Below are positions 31,997 to 44,556 of a DNA stretch of 64,000 nt, piece after piece (within the stretch, counting starts at the first letter, position 1; each line of letters begins with the position of its first letter). The DNA is from Macrostomum hystrix (lineage: Eukaryota > Platyhelminthes > Macrostomidae): contig CATNEN010000031.1 in assembly GCA_950097015.1 (NCBI GenBank), positions 1,488,001-1,552,000 on the forward strand, given 5' to 3'. Made by a program: the position numbers and the translations under genes. The notes under the pieces are model-generated. The model worked only from the letters and a program-made list of their open reading frames with translations, ran no database searches and was not told the origin of the DNA.

Positions 31997-32159
31997 CACG
32001 TAATGATCTACTGGAATGATCTTTCACTTGCAACATGCCTATATCAGTGTGACGTCGATACCTGCATGCTAACTTTCACCGAGTTCACCGAACACACCAT
32101 TTACCAACACCATTCGTGTAAGCTTAAACCCACGCCATAAGTAATAATCGTACTTATGC

Positions 32160-32515
32160 AAATTACGCTGCGTATGGCAATGGTGGTAACGATCGTTATT
32201 GACCATTTGGTAACGAAAAAATTGGGTAACGAAACATAATTTGTAACCATTTTTAATACCAGTAATTAAAAAAACAATTTAAAATGTTTTCAATTGCAGT
32301 GCTGCTAATTACTTATTTATTTTTTTCGGAAACTGGTAACGAAAACAGGCAACGGGAAATGCATGCACTGTTGGCAACGACTCGTTACCATCATTTTCGT
32401 TACCATTCCGTAGTAACGCGAAAAAGTAACTTTGCAAAAAAGTAACGACCTTTACCAAATCGGTAACTAGTCGGTAACGATCGGTAACGAGTAACGCGCC
32501 CAATACTGCGTTTCA
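32160..32515. mobile_element. Possible hAT-type fragment rich in GGTAACGA motifs
   Basis: At least ten GTAACG / CGTTAC motifs in both orientations are packed into about 350 bp. Read on the minus strand the right edge starts CAGTATTGGGCGCGTTACTC, a terminus type seen in hAT elements. No matching left terminus or target duplication was found, so the element is probably truncated or degraded. Confidence 0.4.
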
Positions 32516-35198
32516 TACACATGTATAAAATGTACGAGCGTAAGAGTACCAAGTAGCTTTACTTTCTGAAAGATGTATTGTCGCCGTCTGGGTTCCCATA
32601 CTTTTCATATAATTCTGAGGCCCAATAGCATCCATGGTCGAGTTGGGTCTGAGAAAATATGAATCTTTCGTGGGCATGAAAGACAAGAGAGCAATCTCAG
32701 CGATTTATGATCAGCAAGCCGACACTTGCTGTGGCACTTGTCCCGAAGATAAGGTTTCACACCACGGCCCATGCAGCTCCTTGACTTCGCTTAGACAGGA
32801 CAGACTCAATCTGATATGACACAATTTCACGCCCAGCGTCTTGGCGAGTGTTTTATCGACTTCTTTTTCGATGCTATGATCCCGGCGAATGGAAGGCGTA
32901 AGGAATAAATAAGGGAGGATTGGCGCGATGCTGGGTGGAATAGAGCCTTCGGCAAAAAAAGTGCTACGTCTGCAGAGTGGTGTCAAGGATAAACTGATGG
33001 CTTGAGATTAGACCCTGCGGCTTAAGCTTGGGTCTAAAATCTAGGTCCAGAGCAAGCACTGTCTCTACATTCTCTCTGTCTATACAGCTTCCGCCCCCAG
33101 GGGCCAGGGCTTCTGAGCAAAAAATCGTTTTTGCCTCGATCGGACGGGCGCAGGCCTACAGTAGCTTTTTTAAGCTCAGCTCTGCGCATCAGTTGATTAC
33201 TTTGTGAGGCTAATAGCTCATGATCCACACTGACTGGAATAGAAGATTTCACGACTGTGCGCTGCAGCGCTACAATCATTTTGAATCATTTTTATCCTCA
33301 AAATCTTAGACGTAATAATTTTCTCCAATTATTTCATCGATGAAGTGCAAAGTAGTTTGAAATAGGTTCTACAGGTTTAAATTAACATTTTCACTCTTGT
33401 TAAAATTGTTTTCTAAGAACTAACCATTTTGCCATACTGGACCTTTCAAACCTGGCTACCTACAGACGTACAGTCACTGTAGCCGATGCCAGGAACCCAG
33501 AGAGTTCGACAAGCGGATGTTAAAGTTTGAATAAAATTCAAGCATTATTAATTAACAGCATCCAGCTTCAACCATCGCGCCAGCTGTTGCGGGTTTGATT
33601 AATTGGCTGCCTCCCTGCCTGTCACTCAAATGATCGCCAAACGTTCTGATCGCCGGTGCAGTGCAGCTAACATACTAACCTATATATAGCTCATTCTTAT
33701 GGCTCGCGCTCATTAGCTTCGGCCGGACAGCAAAGCGTTTTAAATAAGATTGATGGTTCTGTCAATGCTGACTTCTTATAACTCTTTCTTATTCTGGAAA
33801 TAGCTTCATTGACTTGCTAAACACGAGCTGTGGGTGTTTGCGTGACTTTGCGACTTTTTAAATAGTCAGTATATTCCATATACACAACCTGAATGTCGAA
33901 TAGCAAGACAGCTTACAGAACACTATACAAATATTTGAAAGAAAATAATTTGGCGCCTTTTTATGCACATCCATATCAAGGACTGCTAAAGAAACGTATA
34001 CAAAATACGTAGGCTTATATATATACTTTAGTGCTGTGTCTAAGCAATTTCATTTCGAATATTTCATTTCTAATTTTAATCTGGCTGGCAGATCAGAATA
34101 GCTCACATATAGAAGAAGTAGCAAAGCAGACAAATGTCGGTGGTTTTTACTTTCTTGTAGACGTTTCTAATGCATAAATTTGACATTTTGTCATTTGGTA
34201 TCTTTTAAGAATTGCTATTTGCTAAAACTGTGCATTTTTATTATCTTTCCTACAAAATCGTTCGGGTTGTCATGGAAATATTTGTTATGTCAAGCTTGAA
34301 ATTTAACGTTCACTTTCTTATTCTTTTATTAATAGCTTGCCAGAGAGCCCTTTTGTAGTGAGTTATAATATCGATGTACGCTTACTTAGTACTCACATCC
34401 GAAAACAAACTTAAATGACAGCTTCAGGTTTGTGTAATGATATTTGTCGATGTAAGATTTAATTTACCTTTAATCTCAGATTTTCGCTGATGGAAATGGA
34501 GACGATATAATGTCAAGACTTGTCAAGACTTTCCACATTTATATTTTCGTTATAATAATAATAAGTAAAATACATTCGTATCGTTACAAAATGAAGCTGG
34601 AAAAGCAGTTCATAAAATTTCAGTTAAAATAATTTATTACCTTCAATATATTCCTTTCCAATGCTATTATGTTAATCTAAACGAAAGAAAAACACAAAAT
34701 CAAATCATTTAATTTTAAATTTATAAATGATTAATCTAATTTAAATGATTATTTGAATCATTTATCACGATAAATAATTAATCTATTATATTTTGCAACT
34801 AAAACCATATTTAAGACTGTAAATTCCAAACATGAAGTGTAAGAATGAAATAATTATGAAGCAAATATTTATATTGAGCTAGGTTTTAGGTGCATTACAA
34901 AGCACAAAAAGTAACTGGCCAAAATATTTATGTAGGGCCTAGTGGCATAACTTTTTAAATTTGTATTTGTTTCAAATTTAGATTAAACAATACATTATAA
35001 ATATAGTTATTTCAAATTAAGTTTCTGGTTTCCTTAAAAACGAATAACTATGTAACACACAATAAGCTAGCTAGCTTAACCTAGTTTGTTAATATGGTTT
35101 TCTTTTTACTCATTTTTGGATTTTTAGCGATTTTTTGTTCTAAAATTCCAGTTTGTTTACTTCGGCACCATTTTAAATTTCAGCTCTGAAAACAACGG
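32516..35198. other. Long AT-rich intergenic region
   Basis: No exon with credible boundaries was found. The short open frames at 32634-32819 and 32711-32986 overlap on opposite strands and lack similarity. The end of the region (35150-35198) carries the acceptor TTAAATTTCAG at 35183, just upstream of the CCDC181-like start, possibly a trans-splice site. Confidence 0.45.
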
Positions 35199-37557
35199 AT
35201 GACTGATCAGGTGGAGTTGCAACACGATGAATATTCGATCAGGGACGACCAGAGAGTAGCAATTCAGGAACTGGAACGGCTGCAGAATGTTAGCCCCGAT
35301 GACTGGAACGGTGTGCCTCTTGCCTTCTATCCTAATAAAATAGTTACATTTTTCCTGCTATTGATTTCGAGGGAACTATTAAAATCGCAGCCTCCAATTT
35401 TCAGAAGACACAGACAATGAGTTCCTAAGCGCATTACAACGTAAGTTAAAAGTCTAAGTTCTCCTATGCAAAAAATTTGCTGACAAGCTTTGCACTGATT
35501 TAGAAAATGATGCTATCAATACAGTTTGTCTTTCTTTTGCCTTCGAGATATTATGAGATTTTTTATGCCTAATTCGCCTCCAGAGCCTGGGCCCGACTAC
35601 AATGAGACATTGGCTCGCCTGGACCAACTAAACGCCGAGCTGGAGCGCGAGCCATCGCCTGATGAGCCAGCCACAAGGCATTCGCGGGTTCGTTTCAGCG
35701 CCAGCCTAGTCGAGGTTGCTCCGTCGCCATCTCCACCGCCGGAAGAATCCGACATTGACTCGCCGACGTCAGATCCCCGGGAGTTACAGCCAACCGATGA
35801 GACGCCGCAGCGACAGGCCGTCGAGTCAGACGGCGGCGGAGACCAACCATCTGGGTCTGGCAAGGTGCTCCTAGTAAGCGATGCTGGCGAGTACAAGTAC
35901 GTAGACAGGCACGAGGTTGAGGCCGATCAGCAGGCGGACAGTGATGATAGTGACATCAACGATAACGAATTGGTGGGACCGGAGAGTGAGAGCAACGGTG
36001 AGACACCGTTAAGACCTGGTTCAGCAGCGGCCGGATCGAGTGGCGGTGGTGGCGGCAGCGGCGGCGGCTCTCCACGTTCTGCGGAGCGATATCGACGTTC
36101 GTCGAACGGTCGGCCGGGCAGCGCGCCCAGCAACAGCTGCCAGGACGAGCGGGAGCGCGACAATGAACTGGCTTTCCAGGCCTGGCTGCGGGCAAAGCGC
36201 GAGCAGCAGCGCAGGGAGCGGCAGGAGAAGTGGCAGAGGCAGCAGCAGGAGGAGGAAGAGGCGCGGGAGCGGGCCAACCAGCAGGAGAATGGCGCCTGCT
36301 TTCAGGCCTGGCTGCGCACCAAGAGTCAGCAGCAGCGAGACGAGCGGGAGAGGCAGGAGGCAGAGCGGCAGCAGCGGGAGGAACAGGAGCGGGAGGAGCA
36401 AGAGCGCGAGCGGGCCAACAAGCCGAGCTTCGACGCCTGGCTGCAGAACAAGCGGAAGCAGCACAAGCAGGAGAAGAAGTACCAGGAGATGGAGCGCGAA
36501 GAGATTCTGCAGCACTCGGAGAGTCACACTTCAAAGCAATGCCGCAAGGCTTTCAAACAGTGAGTGCCTCTTCTCTGGTGGAATCGACCAATCCTTTAAA
36601 ATTAGTGTTCTCATCCAGCCTCAATATGCGTTCTTGGAGTAGTTGGTTGCGTTGAAATTTCGAGTACTCTTACCAGTTCGCTCAGTATAGCTGTAGGCAT
36701 TTCCTATCAAGGTTGCATTCTAATTCAGTGCATGCGATGCTTTCACTTTAATTCGGGTTGGCAGCGCTTTCAACTTAATGGCATTGCTTCGTGCGTGCGA
36801 ATGCATTATTTAGCTGATGTTTTCGGATGGCTGGAGGAATTCGACTTCCTCTGGCCGTTTAAAAAAGGTTTTCGTGGCTTACTATTTAAGGTAGGAAGTG
36901 TCGTAAATTAGATTGCGTGGCGCTTAAATTTATCTATGATTCACCTTCGGTCTGCGGGTCACCTTTGGTCAATGGTTTACCTTATAATAATAATTGCAGG
37001 AGGGCTGCGGGCAATGGCACATATTTAGTAACAATAGACCTGCAGCCAGCGAGGAGGCAACTCTCCCCATTTCACTGGTGTGTACTCGTACATCAGCCCT
37101 GACTTTCTCATCGTCAGGCAGTGTACAATCTCTGCACTGTACGTTTGAGGTTGGCCCTACAATTAACGTCAACTAACGTTACACTTAATGTGAGCTCCCA
37201 AATTACACGTCAAGCCCCCCAAACATTCTCTTCGCGGCTGCGCCCAAATGAACGTGGCCTTTGGGAGGGTGCTCAGGGACATTGGTGCAATTGCGGCAAG
37301 CGCGTTACCCCACATGGTTAACCTTTGGTCTATCTTGCATAGTCTATGATTCAGTAGAAAACATGTACTCATTCTCTCTCCCTACCAGGTGGCTGCGTCG
37401 CAAGGAGGAGGAGCGGCGATACGAGGAGATGGTCGAGCGTCAGCGAGCTCGCATCACCCAGCTGGCGCTGCGACGATCCAGAAAGTCGCAGGCTCTGGCC
37501 AACGCCCTGCTGGTAGCCAGCTCCTACAGATACATGGATTATTATGGCTACCGCTGA
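35199..37557 (+). CDS. CCDC181: Coiled-coil domain-containing protein 181-like
   Basis: Four exons, 35199-35310, 35405-35440 (a 36-bp micro-exon), 35584-36559 and 37389-37557, join in phase and give 430 residues ending in TGA. The N-terminal half is acidic and Ser/Pro-rich. A Gly-rich segment (GSSGGGGGSGGGSPRS) precedes a long charged coiled coil with four repeats of an F-x-x-W-L-x-x-K module: LAFQAWLRAK, ACFQAWLRTK, PSFDAWLQNK and KAFKQWLRRK (about residues 245, 289, 335 and 372). The last module is split by intron 3 at KQ|W. This modular C-terminus, including AFKQWLRRK, matches vertebrate CCDC181, a microtubule-binding protein of motile cilia and sperm flagella. Vertebrate CCDC181 is about 510 residues, so this one has a shorter N-terminal half. 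The Gln/Glu-rich minus-strand open frames across exon 3 are shadows. Confidence 0.85.
36985..37330 (-). mobile_element. SINE-like repeat, copy 2 (inside CCDC181 intron 3)
   Basis: Reverse complement of the family at 23080 and 52545. It shares the core TTGGGCGCAGCCGCG, the GTCCCTGAGCACC head and the TAGACCTGCAGCCAGC tail. Like copy 1 it is antisense to its host gene. Confidence 0.6.
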
Positions 37558-38729
37558 GAAAATGATCAGCGTTTTTGTACCTTTCTTTTTTTAACTTTCT
37601 GAGAACTTGCGTGCCCACTGTGCATGATGTATGTGAGTGTGTGTGTTTGAAATAGTTCAGAATTGTTTAGAAGTTGCTAAATTTTTATATTGAATTTCTG
37701 TATAACCAGCCTCAACTCAAGTATGTGACTCACCAATTCTACGAAGATTGTAGGAAATCAGTACGTTGCTAAAAATACTCTTAATTGTAGTGTTTTCCCA
37801 TGTCCAGGTTCTCAAGACAACTCGTATTTTTTCGTTTTGTAGTTCGAATCTCGATTCTCTCCGCTGTCCATTAATGCGTACTTTGGCTCACACAGGGAAG
37901 TTCAGTTCTATGAAAGTAAGTTAGCAATTTTTTGTGAATGCTATAATTAATCTGCACGGACAGACTGTTTATTTTGTTAATCTTCCTTACCGCCAATATA
38001 ACTCATGGAATCAGGGCTTCCAACGACTAGCTGTGACATCCGTTAACTGTACTCGAACTTTTTATCTATACAAAATGCACAATATACTCGTACATAGGAA
38101 GCGAGAGCACATGCATCTTTATATTTACCCAAAAAATGTTTTCGTACGCGAAGCATATGATATTTATTTCCAACCAAAAAATGTACTGATTACATGAAGT
38201 GCCAGAGATTTGATTCCTAGCTCATACATCAAAACAACTAGCGACAATTTCAAATCACAGAAGTTACAAGATATGAGGAGAACTGAACCACATTTGTAAT
38301 AGTGAGACTTTATTATCGCCTACGCGAATAGATAAGCTCAAATGCCTTGTGCGTGAACGAGATTTCCGGTGGAATTTCTTATCAAGCATAATTTTCTGAA
38401 AACCGTTAAGCTGCTATCTAGCTGAAGGTCTACTTGTGCGGCGGGCATTGTGGTATTGCACAAGTCGCTTGTTTACTCTAAAGACCTTCATTCGACACAC
38501 GCTTTTCTGGTATCGTATAGCCAGGTGCAAAATTTAGCCAAGAAGCAAGACATTTTACTATACACAAACCTCGTCTTATCTCTCATGCATGAATCAGCAT
38601 CATTAGTAATGTAATAGCAACACAAGGCCTAAGAAGCAGTCGGCATACTCTCTTAATTTCTTAGCCCCGTGGACATTCAGCACGTGGAATGATATGCATC
38701 CAGAAGATGCCTCCAGTGGGGACTATACT
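37558..38729. other. AT-rich spacer between CCDC181-like and the oxygenase cluster
   Basis: A TAGTTCGAATCTCGATTCTC stretch near 37840 resembles a polymerase III B box. Otherwise no gene or element was recognised. Confidence 0.4.
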
Positions 38730-40033
38730 TCATAATTGCTGCAGCTGCGGGTCGATGCCCTGGCCCAGCAGGAAAGTCTCCTCAAAGCGGCGCCGCATGT
38801 GCTCACTGGTCTTAACCGGCGGGAAGCCGTCCGGATCGCCCAGCACCGGCCTGACGACGAATTCATCGTCGCAATGTGTAAAGTACACCAAACTGTAGCG
38901 CGGCTGCGCTCTCACAGCTGGATCAGAAGGCGCGAGCACGCGGTGGCGTGCCGAGTGAAGCCGGCCTCCTGTCCAGCGCTGCATCAGGTCGCCGATGTTC
39001 ACCAAGACACGACCGGTGAGTGGAGTCGCATCCAGGTAACGACCTGACCGTGACAACACCTGCACAAGAAGCAGAAAGCAGTATTGAATTAGCAAGCTAT
39101 ATTTCGCTTTGTGAGCTGCTAAATGAAGTTCATGAACAAATCATGCAGTAGCTTCAACTACTACCTTAAGTGCTCTTCTAATTTATTTTCTTCAACTGAT
39201 TTGCTGCCCATTACACGATTCCCGTAAAACAAGTCAAAGACATATAGAAGCGATTCAACGATTGAGCATGCTCACCTGTAGTCCGGGTTGTGAGTCGCAG
39301 AACACCAGAGTGAGGGTGCCGTAGTCGGTGTGCTCTCCGCAGCGGTCGCCGCAGACAGTGCCCTCTGTCACCGGAGGCAGTGGCGGGTAGTGCAGCATCC
39401 GCAGCTGGCTGGTGTTGCCAGGCGTGGCGAATCCAGCGAACGCCTCTAACAGCTGGTCCGGCGGACTGAGGCCGAGACCGAGCCCGACCAGCCGCATGAG
39501 ACGCAGCACCAGACCCTGAGTTGGTATTGAGAAAATTTTGGAATCGCAGGCTTAATCGCAGGCTGCAAAAAGCATTATTTTTTCAAAAAACTAAATATTC
39601 AAGAAGCGAATGCCCTCACCTGCGCTGCGTGAATGAGCTCCAGCGATGTCTTGCGAATCCCGTCAGAAGGCCACACGGAGTCATCGCAGGCGTGACAGAT
39701 GTCCAGCGCCTCCTTCTCATCGGGTGGTGCATCGAGATTGAAGCGCTCAACCGGAGGCTCGTCGGGATCACCTGTAGTGGCCCAGTGCGGTGGGATGTAG
39801 CCGCAGTTGGCCTTGCGCCAATCGCGACGGTGGCGCAGCTTCTCGGTCATCGGCTTGTCAAAGAAGCTGAACGACTCGGCGAAGGCCGCAGCCACCGTCT
39901 CCTGAGCGACGCCGTGGCCAACCACGTAGCAGAATCCGACTGTGGTCAGCGCAGCCACCAGCTGCTCTGCCACAGCCGACTCCGACGCCTGCGACATGTC
40001 GATCTCCGGGATCTCGTCGGCTTCAGCAGGCAT
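38730..40033 (-). CDS. Fe(II)/2-oxoglutarate oxygenase, isopenicillin-N-synthase-like, copy A
   Basis: Three exons, 40033-39620 (414 bp), 39515-39276 (240) and 39059-38730 (330), all phase 0, give 327 residues. The N-terminal DIOX_N part includes VGFCYVVGHGV. The jelly-roll core has the iron-binding facial triad: H200 and D202 in EHTDYGTLTL, and H257 in SARHRV. The 2-oxoglutarate-binding R-x-S is RYS, residues 272-274. This is the plant-ACC-oxidase/IPNS-like superfamily, present as orphan enzymes in many invertebrates; the substrate cannot be told. An in-frame stop just upstream fixes the ATG. The roughly 90 bases before the start are nearly identical to copy C, so the leader was duplicated with the gene. 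Confidence 0.92.
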
Positions 40034-40122
40034 TTTGCAGCTTCTGTTGCGAGCTGTCTGTCAATTGTGTCTCTCTGGCTCTGATTCTCTGTCGCTTGTT
40101 TTCTTTCTAGGCCATGCATTCT

Positions 40123-41797
40123 GTTTTTGTACAGTCCTGGGAAAGAAAATCAACTAGAGAGACGGAGACGGAGAGAGCGCTGACTCTATTTTGGTTTTTA
40201 ATGGAGGGTTGGGTGAGAGAGTCAGGCAAGGTGCAGTGACAAATCGGCTGTGTACGCTCGTACAATGCCTCGCCTGCTCAGTTTAGGATGAAAATGAGTG
40301 TCGCTAATAACGTACGCAGTTTGGGCAGCCCCTCCGGCCCTCTGCTTTTTCTGAATTTTAGCAGGCTTTTTCCATTTTTTACTGACTTTGCAGAGCTTCT
40401 TGCCTGGCGAAATTATAGATGCAAACCATTTTTATGGAGATTTGCGACGATATAGCGCTGTTCGATCGCGTTATTTTTGTTGAATCGATAACACAATTAT
40501 TTTGCGCAGAGAAAATGAAAGAAACTATTTTTAGTGGTGCTTCTTCGTAAGAGCAATGACACATGATATTAAACTGGGAAAGTCAGCTTTCTCACCTATT
40601 CGACTAGTGGTGTTTTGGTCTGAGGGGATGATAGTCAACTAACCATACGTGCCAATGGGGTTATGGCACAAGTGAGTCATTTTTGGGCGATTGGGAGTTT
40701 ACGAGAATGATCAGCCGTCTGAGGTGGGGGATGATGACCCTCTGGAACACCATTGCCTATACGAAGCTCAGCATCAGCGGCACTGAAAACAACTTAAGAA
40801 GCATTAGTGGTTGTAGGAAACAACAGGGCCGTCGAGGTTATTGACGTTTCTAATCTTCTAAAATCTGCTTGTCGCTTCTTTGATTTCACAAGAGAGGAAC
40901 ACAAAATGCCAGGAAAAATGATCATCCGAGGGAATTTAGACAATAGCTTGGAGTTACATGCAAAATTGTACAAAAGTGAGCAATTAAGTACGAGTATAAG
41001 ATACCCCCACCAGATTTCGTGTCTATGTCAAAGGCACAGCTGAGGACGCGTTTCATGACCGAGGAGAAGCCGAGGCCAAGAAACAGCTTCCAAGGAGGGC
41101 CTTGGCCATAGACAACAAATATGGGGAATAGTATAGCTATAGTATAACCTGGATATTTAATATCCAGGTTAGGGCAGCCAAAGCGTTCTAAGCCGGCTTT
41201 GCCATAGACGACGACAATAAAATCATTTTTTATGGTCTTGGCCAATCAATGAAATACACGGACTATTTCAAGCTGGGATTAAACACTTGTTGTCACTTCT
41301 TATCAATTTTTCCGTGACACAAAGCCGTATAGATATGCGATATAGATATACAAACATAAATGTTGCGCAGCATAAGCAGTGAAGGCTTGTATACTTTGAA
41401 TTGAACCTCGCGGTAAATACAAAGTTTTGTAGATCAAATGAATCATTTGATGCAGTTTATGAATAAGGTGAGTATAAGAATTGATAACACAAAAGGCCAG
41501 AATAGTTTTTCCTAAACCATGGGTTGATAGCTGAGATATATCTCAATCATAATGGATCTAAAATCATTGATTCCTTTTTGCGAGGACGAAATTCAACAAG
41601 TTCCTGCAGCTCTAAATTGTCTTGTAGTTGGACACATGGAAGCAAGAGGCGAATTATGAGTTATTAAACATGACTCATGATATCGTGTTAAAATTATACC
41701 GTCTTTTAAAAGTAAATAACACAATCAGGATAAATTGCATCTTTTCGGTTTTTTCTTTTCTTTCGATTCTTTTCGATTCTGCAACTGAACTGGCCAA
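40123..41797. other. Spacer between oxygenase copies A and B
   Basis: Contains a perfect 27-bp palindrome at 41145-41171 and two related CCATAGACAACAA / CCATAGACGACGA segments around it. No gene was recognised. Confidence 0.45.
41145..41171. repeat. Perfect 27-bp palindrome
   Basis: TAACCTGGATATT, one T, then AATATCCAGGTTA: 13-base arms that could form a hairpin. No T-run follows to suggest an RNA terminator. Confidence 0.85.
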
Positions 41798-43159
41798 TCA
41801 GAGCGGCGGCATCTGTGGGTCGATACCCTGACCAAGAGTAAAAGTCTGCTCGAAGCGGCGCCGCATGTGCTCACCGGTCTTGACCGGCGGGAAGCTGTCC
41901 GCGTCGCCTAGCAGCGGCCGGATGACGAAATCGTTGTCAGTCTGTGAGAAGTACACCAGGCTGTAGCGTGGCTGGGACCGCAGGGTCGGGTCCGACGGAG
42001 CCGGAACGCGGTGGCGTGCTGAATGCAACCGGCCTCCCGTCCAGCGCTGCATCAGGTCGCCGATGTTCACCAGAACGCGTTCAGTGCGTGGATTCGCGTC
42101 CAGGTAACGACCAGAACGTGAAAGCACCTTTTCAAAGAAAAATATTTTTCTAAGCTTTTCCAGCCATATTAAGTACAATCCGGTTTTTCTTAATGTCCTG
42201 AACGCACTGGGGAACGTAGATAGGGAAGATTTTCGATACATTATTATGATTCGATCTCCAAGAGGAAACATAAATCAATTCCCAGAAACGGAATATGAAA
42301 GGTAGATCAATGTAACACCAGACTGACAGGAGTTTTGATGCTGCTCACCTGCAACCCAGGATGCGAGTCGCAGAACACCAGAGTGAGGGTGCCGTAGTCG
42401 GTGTGCTCTCCGCAGCGGTCGCCGCAGACAGTGCCCTCTGTCACCGGAGGCAGTGGCGGGTAGTGCAGCATCCGCAGCTGGCTCGTGTTGCCAGGCGTGG
42501 CGAATCCAGCGAACGCCTCTAACAGCTGGTCCGGCGGACTGAGGCCGAGACCGAGCCCGACCAGCCGCATGAGGCGCAGCACCAGACCCTGATTTGGGAA
42601 GCGTGTTTTTTTGTCTGAGGACATCGATTTAATCTCTGGACGAACCATTTTATGCTTGTCAAAAAGTCAAACAAAATTCTACATTTATCATGTTCATTAT
42701 ATATTTTTGTAAAGTAAACTTCTGCTTTGAATTACAATTTCTCACTTGTGCTTCGTAAATGAGCTCCAGCGATGCCTTGCGAATCCCATGAGAAGGCCAC
42801 ACAGAGTCATCGCAGGCGTGACAGATGTTTAGTGCCTCCTTTTCGTCAGGCGGAGTGTCGAGACTGAAGCGCTCAACCGGAGGCTCGTCGGAATCACCTG
42901 TAGTGGCCCAGTGCGGTGGGATGTAGCCGCAGGTGGCCTTGCGCCAATCGCGACGGTGGCGCAGCTTCTCGGTCATCGGCTTGTCAAAGAAGCTGAACGA
43001 CTCGGCGAAAGCGGCAATCACCGTCTCCTGAGCGACGCCGTGGCCAACCACGTAGCAGAATCCGACTGTGGTCAGCGCAGCCACTAGCTGCTCTGCCACA
43101 GCCGACTCCGACGCCTGCGACATGTCGATCTCCGGGATCTCGTCGGCTTCAGCAGGCAT
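41798..43159 (-). CDS. Fe(II)/2-oxoglutarate oxygenase, isopenicillin-N-synthase-like, copy B
   Basis: Exons 43159-42746, 42588-42349 and 42127-41798 have the same lengths and phases as copy A and encode 327 residues with the same iron triad (H200, D202, H257) and RYS. Differences from copy A are scattered (for example AETVIAAF against AETVAAAF-type changes, and a GIDPQMPPL end). The intron 2 acceptor is unusual (CTTTGAAAAG instead of a pyrimidine tract and CAG) but retains AG. Upstream the frame stays open for about 88 codons with further starts (for example the one beginning MAALKLSSW), so the N-terminus could be longer. The MPAEADEIPEID start is chosen because it is shared with copy A, and copy C starts at the same position (MPTEAEEIPEID). 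Beyond about 20 bases the leader differs from A and C. Confidence 0.9.
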
Positions 43160-44556
43160 TTTGCAGCTTTTGTTGCGAGCGGGGGCGCGTTTATTTGAGG
43201 CTCTTGGGCTGTCTTCCTCTGGCTGTCTAGACCATGAACTTAGCTTTAAAGCGGCCATGGCATAGACGCATGTGCAATGCGGAGTGGATAGGCTGATTAA
43301 CAGAGTGAGAGAGGCGCAACTGTGAGGCTTGTTTTCACGGAGGGCGTATAGGTTAGAGAGCCCACAGCCAGTAGCAGGCGGTAGAGCAGTTCGCAGCAGT
43401 CTACGAACATAGAATGTACACAAACGGTTTTCCGACCTGACATTTTTTTAATAAGACATTTGTTTTGACTGCCAAAGTATTTAATGGTGTTTACGAGTGT
43501 CTTGACGAGTGTCCTGTTTAGAAGTATCTTAAACGGGGCAGAGTAGAAATCGCGTCACGCATTATTGGATGGACGCACTTCTTCAGGAATAAAAGCAATT
43601 CGTACATGAAATTATACGGTTAGAAACAGTTCGTCAATCTTGAAAAAATAATTTTTCTACTCCATATAGCTTTTGCCTTTTGTTTTATTTTAGGAAAATC
43701 TGTCTGACGCCAATATGCCACAGACCATTGTCAAATAATCTAAATACTATGTGTTTTATTACACAGCCTTCAGAGTACGCAGCAGTACGCAGCCTTCAGA
43801 TGCGCCGAACAATAGCTGCGGCTGCGATGTCGGCTGCACATCTGATCTAATTGGGGTATTTTTTTATAAACAATTATTGATTTATCAACGCTCAAGCGGT
43901 TGTTAAACGTTTTTATTATCATTCAACTCAAATTTAATGCAACGACAATATGCAGATTTTGTCACTCTTGATGCTGATTCCTAGTGACCGCAGTCGGCAA
44001 TTTTAAGTTGGATTTTACCTTCGTGAGATTCAGAAAGTCCTGACCAGCCCAATTGCGAATGTCATCGTTGAAAACAAATTGACGAAAGATGGAAGTGTTC
44101 ATGAAAGTTAAAAGTCAAAAAAAGCTAAGAAAATAAAAAAAACTAAACATTTCGGTTGTCACGCTGAAATTGATTGCACAACGAACTCTAGAACTCATGT
44201 ACAACCACGTGTGTTGCCCTCCGAATTGGGTCCTGATGTTGTTTATTAAAATCGAGAGTTCATTTTGCTGCGATGCGAATTAGTATGGCGAACAGTACGC
44301 CCTTAATGGTTATGGAATCTAAGTATTGCAACTATTGTACAAATATAATCCATTGATCTATTTGCAGAGTGATTTAACAGATAACGACAATTGATTTCTA
44401 CTTTCGTCCTTCTTGGTATCAGGATGCCAAGGCGAACAATGAAATCACACTGATTTCGAGTTTAATTAAAAGCCTGTTTTATTGAAAACATAATTAGAGC
44501 GAGTCAACAGTCTCATTGGGTCAAAGTCCCATCGAGTCTACTTCTTAAGTGGCTAA
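43160..44556. other. Spacer between oxygenase copies B and C
   Basis: AT-rich with a CAGCCTTCAGAGTACGCAGC / CAGCCTTCAGATGCG near-repeat at about 43766-43805. No gene was recognised. Confidence 0.4.

Noticed and set aside
35597-36534. Minus-strand Ala/Pro- and Leu-rich frames opposite the CCDC181 exon 3
   Set aside because: Shadows of the Glu/Gln/Arg-rich coding strand, which has splice-phase support and family motifs.
39521-40084. Plus-strand frames over oxygenase exons (also 42659-43265 and 46419-46775)
   Set aside because: Antisense shadows repeated at each copy because the genes are duplicated.
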